Assembly (NCBI GenBank): GCA_041672395.1
Contig: JBAYZS010000070.1
Span: 1-10,095 of the forward strand
Direction: 5' to 3'
DNA length: 10,095 nucleotides
Origin: UBA5287 sp041672395
GTDB lineage: Bacteria; Bacteroidota; Bacteroidia; Bacteroidales; Dysgonomonadaceae
In this document: piece by piece, positions 6,258 to 10,095 of the stretch
Layout: each line of letters begins with the position of its first letter
How positions within the stretch are numbered: the first letter of the stretch is position 1
Notes under the pieces: model-generated
What the model saw: only the letters and a program-made list of their open reading frames with translations
Databases searched by the model: none
Told to the model about the DNA's origin: nothing
Position numbers and translations under genes: made by a program

Positions 6258-8621
6258 ATGGAGAAAAACCTGGTTATAGTTGAGTCGCCTGCAAAGGCAA
6301 AAACGATAGAAAAATTTCTGGGAAAAGATTATCATGTAATGTCGAGTTATGGACACATCCGTGACTTGAAGAAGAAGGATTTTAGCATTGATATAGAAAA
6401 TAATTTTAAACCTATTTACGAAGTACCTACCGAGAAGAAAAAACTAGTAGCTGAACTAAAGGATGCATCTAAGAAAGTTGATGTTGTTTGGCTTGCCTCC
6501 GATGAGGACCGCGAAGGGGAAGCTATTTCGTGGCATTTGTATGAAACACTTGGGTTGAAAGAAGAAAATACGAAACGCATAGTATTTCATGAAATTACCA
6601 AACCCGCTATTCTGAATGCAATTGAGAATCCGCGAATGATTGATAAGAATCTGGTCGATGCCCAACAAGCTCGTCGTGTTCTTGATAGAATTGTGGGTTT
6701 CGAACTTTCTCCTGTTCTCTGGAGAAAAATAAAACCTGCATTATCTGCCGGTCGTGTGCAATCAGTTGCGGTTAGACTCATTGTAGATAAGGAAAGGGAA
6801 ATTCAAAATTTCGTTACAGAAAAGGCTTACAGGATAATTGGTATTTTTACTAAAAAGGAGAATGATCAACTTTATCAGATAAAAGCAGAATATAATAAAC
6901 GTCTCAAGACCAAAGAGGAGGCGATGGAGCTTTTACAAAAATTGAAATCTTCAGTTTTCACGGTCGATGATATCGTAACAAAACCAACAAAGAAATCGCC
7001 TGCACCCCCTTTCACAACATCCACCTTGCAACAGGAGGCCTCACGAAAACTTGGTTTCTCTGTTTCGCAAACAATGTCTGTGGCTCAAAGACTGTACGAA
7101 TCAGGAAAAATCACATATATGCGTACCGATTCGGTGAATCTTTCGGGGTTGGCAATTGGTTCGGCAAAAGCTGAAATAACTGAACAATACGGAGATAAGT
7201 ATGTAAAGATCAGGAAATTTACAACTAAATCTAAAGGTGCACAGGAAGCGCATGAGGCTATTAGACCTACATATATCAGTAATCACGAAGTTGATGGAAC
7301 TGCTCAAGAGAAGAAACTCTATAATCTGATATGGAAACGTACGATCGCGTCACAAATGGCTGATGCTGAATTGGAAAGAACCACAGTTGATATTTTGGCA
7401 TCTGAGGCAGATGGTAAATTTGTTGCGAATGGTGAGGTTATCAAATTTGATGGTTTTTTACGCGTTTACCTGGAAGGGACAGACGACGAGAATTCGGAAT
7501 CTGAAGAGGATTTACTTCCTCCTATAAAGGTGAATGATGGTTTGATGATGGAGGAGATTTCTGCTACACAACGGTTTACGCAACATCCTACACGTTATAC
7601 TGAAGCTGCACTTGTAAGAAAAATGGAGGAACTGGGAATCGGTCGCCCATCTACTTATGCTCCAACAATTACTACCATTCTTCATCGCGAATACGTAGAG
7701 AAAAAGAATGTAGAATCAGAAGGAAGAGACTACAATATTTTGACTCTTAAAAAAGGACAGATTAAGGATGTCGACAAAACCGAGCAGATGAAAGTCGACA
7801 AAAATAAATTGGTGCCTACAGATATCGGTATTGTAGTAAATGATTTTCTTGTTGAACATTTTTCTCATATTGTAGATTACAATTTTACGGCTAATGTAGA
7901 ACAGGATTTCGATAAAATAGCTGATGGAAAGAAAAAATGGACAGATTCCATTGCTGAGTTCTATAAAACATTTCATCCGATTGTTGAGGAAACAATCAAT
8001 ATGAGAAATGAACATAGAGCCGGAGAACGTGTACTTGGCGTTGATCCAAAATTGGGGAGACAAGTATCTGTGAAAATCGGAAGATATGGACCATTTGCTC
8101 AGATTGGTATGCCCGACGAAGAAGAAAAACCTACTTTTGCTTCATTACTGAAAACGCAATCTATTGAAACTATTACGCTCGAAGAAGCTTTGAAATTGTT
8201 TGAATTGCCACGAAGTCTGGGTGAATTCAGAGATAAAGAAGTTGTGATTGGTGTTGGACGTTTTGGTCCTTATGTTCGTCATAATAGTAAGTTCGTATCT
8301 ATTCCTAAAGATATTGATCCGTTGGAGATTACTTTGGATGAGTCTATTGAACTGATCGAAGATAAAGAGAAGAAGGATAAGGAAAAATTAATCAAATCGT
8401 TTGAAGAAGATCCGAGTTTGGAGGTTCTTAACGGTAGATATGGACCCTATATCAAGTTTGGTAAATTGAATTATAAGATTCCTAAGAAACAGAATCCCGA
8501 AGAGCTGTCACTTGATGATTGCCGACAGATAATTGCTGAAGCTGATAAAGATCAAAAGGGTGATAAGTCGACCAAGAAAACCGCTAAAGCAAAATCTACT
8601 TCAACAAAAAAGAAGAAGTAG
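6258..8621 (+). CDS. topA: DNA topoisomerase I (type IA)
   Basis: Relaxes negatively supercoiled DNA by cutting one strand and passing the other through. The 787-residue protein has an N-terminal Toprim domain: VIVESPAKAKTIEKFLG with conserved Glu9, and the metal-binding DEDREGE at 82-88. The type IA core contains LSAGRVQSVAVRLIVDKERE, SGKITYMRTDS with the DNA-attacking Tyr287, EAHEAIRPT, and GIGRPSTYAPTI. The C-terminus has three repeats of the topoisomerase C-terminal type (IGRYGPFAQIG, VGRFGPYVRH, NGRYGPYIKFGK) instead of the Cys4 zinc ribbons of the E. coli enzyme. It ends in a lysine/threonine-rich basic tail likely to bind DNA without sequence preference. It has its own promoter, and its stop lies 17 bp from the converging transporter genes. 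Confidence 0.97.
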   Translation: MEKNLVIVESPAKAKTIEKFLGKDYHVMSSYGHIRDLKKKDFSIDIENNFKPIYEVPTEKKKLVAELKDASKKVDVVWLASDEDREGEAISWHLYETLGLKEENTKRIVFHEITKPAILNAIENPRMIDKNLVDAQQARRVLDRIVGFELSPVLWRKIKPALSAGRVQSVAVRLIVDKEREIQNFVTEKAYRIIGIFTKKENDQLYQIKAEYNKRLKTKEEAMELLQKLKSSVFTVDDIVTKPTKKSPAPPFTTSTLQQEASRKLGFSVSQTMSVAQRLYESGKITYMRTDSVNLSGLAIGSAKAEITEQYGDKYVKIRKFTTKSKGAQEAHEAIRPTYISNHEVDGTAQEKKLYNLIWKRTIASQMADAELERTTVDILASEADGKFVANGEVIKFDGFLRVYLEGTDDENSESEEDLLPPIKVNDGLMMEEISATQRFTQHPTRYTEAALVRKMEELGIGRPSTYAPTITTILHREYVEKKNVESEGRDYNILTLKKGQIKDVDKTEQMKVDKNKLVPTDIGIVVNDFLVEHFSHIVDYNFTANVEQDFDKIADGKKKWTDSIAEFYKTFHPIVEETINMRNEHRAGERVLGVDPKLGRQVSVKIGRYGPFAQIGMPDEEEKPTFASLLKTQSIETITLEEALKLFELPRSLGEFRDKEVVIGVGRFGPYVRHNSKFVSIPKDIDPLEITLDESIELIEDKEKKDKEKLIKSFEEDPSLEVLNGRYGPYIKFGKLNYKIPKKQNPEELSLDDCRQIIAEADKDQKGDKSTKKTAKAKSTSTKKKK

Positions 8622-8638
8622 TTAGTTGTTTGAATAAT

Positions 8639-9196
8639 TCAATATAGAATTAATCCGACGACTCCTGATAGTATTATCAATAAAATGGGGTCTACTTTTT
8701 TAATCGAAGCAATGAATACAACAGCAAAAATAATCCAGCTTTTGTAATCAATGAAGTTGTGTCCATTCATTAATAAGAGGGCTGCAGCGGCTATCAATCC
8801 TATAATCGCCGGTTTTAAAACAGATAATGATGATTGTAACCATGGGTTGTCTTTCAGCTTTGAGAAAAATGCACAGATAATAGTCATGATAATCAAAGGG
8901 GGAGTGCTTACCGCTAACGTACATACAAATGAACCGATGACACCTTGCCATGCTGCAAATCCCAAATTTACAGTAGCAGAATATCCTATATATGTAGCTG
9001 AATTGAAAGCGATTGTGCCTGGAACGGATTGAGAGATAGCGATAATATTGGTGAACTCACTCATTGAAATCCAGTTGTTGATATTCACTACTTCGTCATG
9101 AATCATTGGTAACATGGCATACCCACCACCAAAACCAAATAACCCTATCTTGAAGAAAGAGACGAACATATCTAAATATAAATTGATTAGTTCCAT
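8639..9196 (-). CDS. chrA: Chromate transporter family protein, second half of a short-chain CHR pair
   Basis: An inner-membrane protein of 185 residues made of one CHR domain. The family signature FGFGGGYAMLP (20-30) and QSVPGT (56-61) are present, with about five to six hydrophobic segments and a very hydrophobic end (IDPILLIILSGVVGLILY-like). In this family full-size ChrA has two such domains fused; here they are separate genes. The ATG at 9196 lies 2 nt after the stop of the upstream partner, so the two are almost surely co-translated and probably form a heterodimer. Members export chromate, but many have unproven substrates, and nothing nearby shows chromate resistance. The second motif has Thr61 where the partner has Pro61. 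Confidence 0.92.
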   Translation of the reverse strand: MELINLYLDMFVSFFKIGLFGFGGGYAMLPMIHDEVVNINNWISMSEFTNIIAISQSVPGTIAFNSATYIGYSATVNLGFAAWQGVIGSFVCTLAVSTPPLIIMTIICAFFSKLKDNPWLQSSLSVLKPAIIGLIAAAALLLMNGHNFIDYKSWIIFAVVFIASIKKVDPILLIILSGVVGLILY

Positions 9197-9198
9197 TT

Positions 9199-9756
9199 CT
9201 ATTTCTTCATGTTATGTTTTAAATACCAAAAATAACCCAGACCAATGATTATTGCTCCTACGATGATATACATAGGTGAAATACCCAGTAACCAGACAAA
9301 TAGAGCTACAATAATTGTTATCCATAATGTTTTCAGGGTTATACCGGCTGATTTTCCCATACCAAGCAGAGGAGCGGCAATTAATGCGACTACAGCCGGT
9401 CGGATACCTTTGAATATTCGTTCAATTACAGGATTTTCCTTAAATTGAGTAAATACGATTGCAATGAGCAAAATGATGATAAAAGAGGGAAGAATGACAC
9501 CTAAACCGGAAAATAAACTGCCTTTGAATCCGTTTCGTTTATTGCCTACAAAAAGTGCAGTGTTTAATGCAATGGGGCCCGGCATTGATTGAGCAATAGC
9601 TAACATGTCCATAAAGTCTGTGTCTTCCATCCACAGTTTTTTGTTGACGACTTCGTTGCGCATTATGGGTATCATTGCATAACCTCCACCAAATGTGAAT
9701 GCTCCTATCTTAAAGAAGGTTATAAATAGTTCCCAATATGACTTTATTATGTTCAC
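9199..9756 (-). CDS. chrA: Chromate transporter family protein, first half of a short-chain CHR pair
   Basis: One CHR domain in 185 residues: FTFGGGYAMIP (20-30), QSMPGP (56-61), then hydrophobic helices and a short basic tail (KHNMKK). It is the same length as its partner downstream, with the signature motifs at identical residue numbers, so the pair arose by duplication. I use the GTG at 9756 (reading MNIIKSYWELF). The frame upstream of it has no ATG back to the hairpin at 9775, and the first ATG inside would cut off the conserved first helix. The start is only 18 nt after the terminator-like hairpin of the structured element upstream, so expression either depends on read-through of that element or on an overlapping promoter. 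The likely role is anion export across the inner membrane; the substrate is inferred from family only. Confidence 0.92.
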   Translation of the reverse strand: MNIIKSYWELFITFFKIGAFTFGGGYAMIPIMRNEVVNKKLWMEDTDFMDMLAIAQSMPGPIALNTALFVGNKRNGFKGSLFSGLGVILPSFIIILLIAIVFTQFKENPVIERIFKGIRPAVVALIAAPLLGMGKSAGITLKTLWITIIVALFVWLLGISPMYIIVGAIIIGLGYFWYLKHNMKK

Positions 9757-9774
9757 AAGCGAATTATATAATAT

Positions 9775-9822
9775 GAAAAGCAGACTGCAAAATTAAGAAA
9801 AATATTTGCAAATCTGCTTTTC
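9775..9822 (-). terminator. Long terminator-like hairpin just before the transporter pair
   Basis: On the minus strand GAAAAGCAGA (9822-9813) pairs with TCTGCTTTTC (9784-9775). After one bulged base the stem continues with a G-T wobble and TGCAAA (9810-9805) against TTTGCA (9791-9786), enclosing a 13-nt AT-rich loop. The T tract is short (TTTT, part of the stem), so termination may be partial. The plus strand folds the same way and could work in that direction too. Confidence 0.6.
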
Positions 9823-10022
9823 TATATGAAGCCGCACCGGTGGAAAAAGTCGAAACTCCTTGTGACAGGATTTGAGCGTCTTGCCATCTTTGTAATCCGC
9901 TGAGCGTGAAGCTTACCCGAAGGCGCGGCCCGCCATTGATAACAAAAACGTTTCTCGTTTCTATTTTATAATTGATGAGTTTCCCAATCGACCAATGCGG
10001 CAATAGAAATCTGAATCAATTA
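9775..10022 (-). ncRNA. Candidate structured non-coding RNA or cis-acting leader, family unknown
   Basis: No convincing protein is encoded here, yet the central part (about 9831-9935) is much richer in G+C than the flanks. Helices seen on the minus strand: GCCGCATTGG (10001-9992) with CCGGTGCGGC (9840-9831), ten pairs including two G-U; GAAACTC (9983-9977) with GAGTTTC (9858-9852), nested inside the first; AATAGAAACG (9965-9956) with CGTTTTTGTT (9950-9941), a ten-pair hairpin with loop AGAAA; GGCG (9934-9931) with CGCC (9925-9922), which competes with a CC-TTCG-GG hairpin at 9923-9916; and GGATT (9898-9894) with AATCC (9872-9868). A good promoter precedes it and a terminator-like hairpin ends it, giving about 250 nt. 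It matches no tmRNA, RNase P, SRP or common riboswitch core that I can recognise. Helices are by eye and unscored. Confidence 0.55.
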
Positions 10023-10027
10023 CATCT

Positions 10028-10059
10028 CAAAGATAGTGTTTCAATATGTAAAATCCAAA
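10028..10059 (-). promoter_or_regulatory. Promoter of the structured RNA element (Bacteroidetes -33/-7 type)
   Basis: Read on the minus strand: TTTG (10059-10056), 20 bp, then TATCTTTG (10035-10028), an exact match to TAnnTTTG. Transcription should start around 10021-10024. The first start codon of a recognisable protein is 265 nt downstream (9756), which is very long for a simple leader and supports a functional RNA between. Confidence 0.7.
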
Positions 10060-10095
10060 TGTTTTGTATTTTTTTTTTGTATGCCATATACTAGT

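Noticed and set aside
7716..8063. A 115-codon open frame antisense to topA, and shorter ones antisense to the reductase (e.g. 3351-3632, 4024-4320)
   Set aside because: They lie entirely inside strongly conserved genes on the other strand, have Cys/Ser/Phe-rich compositions typical of antisense shadows, and lack promoters.
8630..8642. Inverted repeat TTGAATAATTCAA between topA and the converging transporter gene
   Set aside because: Only a 5-bp AT-rich stem with a 3-nt loop and no T run; too weak to call a terminator.
8751..9032. A 93-codon plus-strand open frame opposite the second transporter gene
   Set aside because: It is the mirror of a conserved membrane-protein gene and has no recognisable features of its own.
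9835..9900. tRNA-like appearance (a TTTCGA loop and a GGAGTTTCGACTTTTTCC stretch) in the GC-rich element
   Set aside because: No acceptor stem, D-arm or anticodon arm can be arranged around it at tRNA distances.
9764..10003. An open frame of 79 codons on the minus strand (TTG start) covering the structured element
   Set aside because: It begins with TTG, runs straight through the terminator-like hairpin (which encodes its last residues), and has no recognisable domain. The sequence is better explained as a structured RNA. It would become credible only if homologues showed synonymous-biased substitutions.

Overview
The window looks like chromosomal DNA of an A+T-rich Bacteroidetes, most likely a Bacteroidales. 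Four things point there: gene starts without Shine-Dalgarno sequences; two good matches to the Bacteroidetes-type promoter (TTTG, then about 18-20 bp, then TAnnTTTG); a secreted serpin lipoprotein and an exported protein whose signal peptide ends in FG|Q; and a TopA with C-terminal GRYGPY-type repeats instead of zinc fingers, next to a B12-dependent ribonucleotide reductase with a TSCPD-like tail.

Positions 1-2650 form an accessory segment. It opens with the last ~30 codons of a gene that begins outside the window, possibly a glycoside hydrolase. Ten bases after that stop lies a decayed fragment of a serpin gene (108-255). It matches the intact serpin downstream in two blocks separated by a 109-bp deletion. 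An AT-rich stretch with no visible gene follows (256-473), then an exported protein of unknown function (474-1178), then the intact lipoprotein serpin (1309-2574), closed by a strong intrinsic terminator (2612-2650).

Positions 2651-8621 are housekeeping. A 390-bp gap (2575-2964) holds the serpin terminator, a candidate promoter and a leader segment with competing hairpins. Then come class II ribonucleotide reductase (2965-5511) and, 28 bp later, an IMPACT/YigZ-family protein (5540-6160), probably co-transcribed. topA (6258-8621) has its own promoter of near-consensus form. These genes supply deoxynucleotides and control DNA supercoiling; YigZ is an uncharacterised, possibly translation-linked neighbour.

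Positions 8622-10095 read on the minus strand. Two tandem 185-residue chromate-transporter-family proteins (a short-chain CHR pair) converge on topA. Upstream of them, 9757-10060 carries what I consider the most interesting item: a good promoter (10028-10059) followed by about 250 nt of unusually GC-rich sequence. It folds by eye into several nested helices and ends in a long terminator-like hairpin 18 nt before the transporter start codon. It looks like either a free-standing structured non-coding RNA or a cis-acting leader of the transporter pair. I could not assign it to any RNA family I know.
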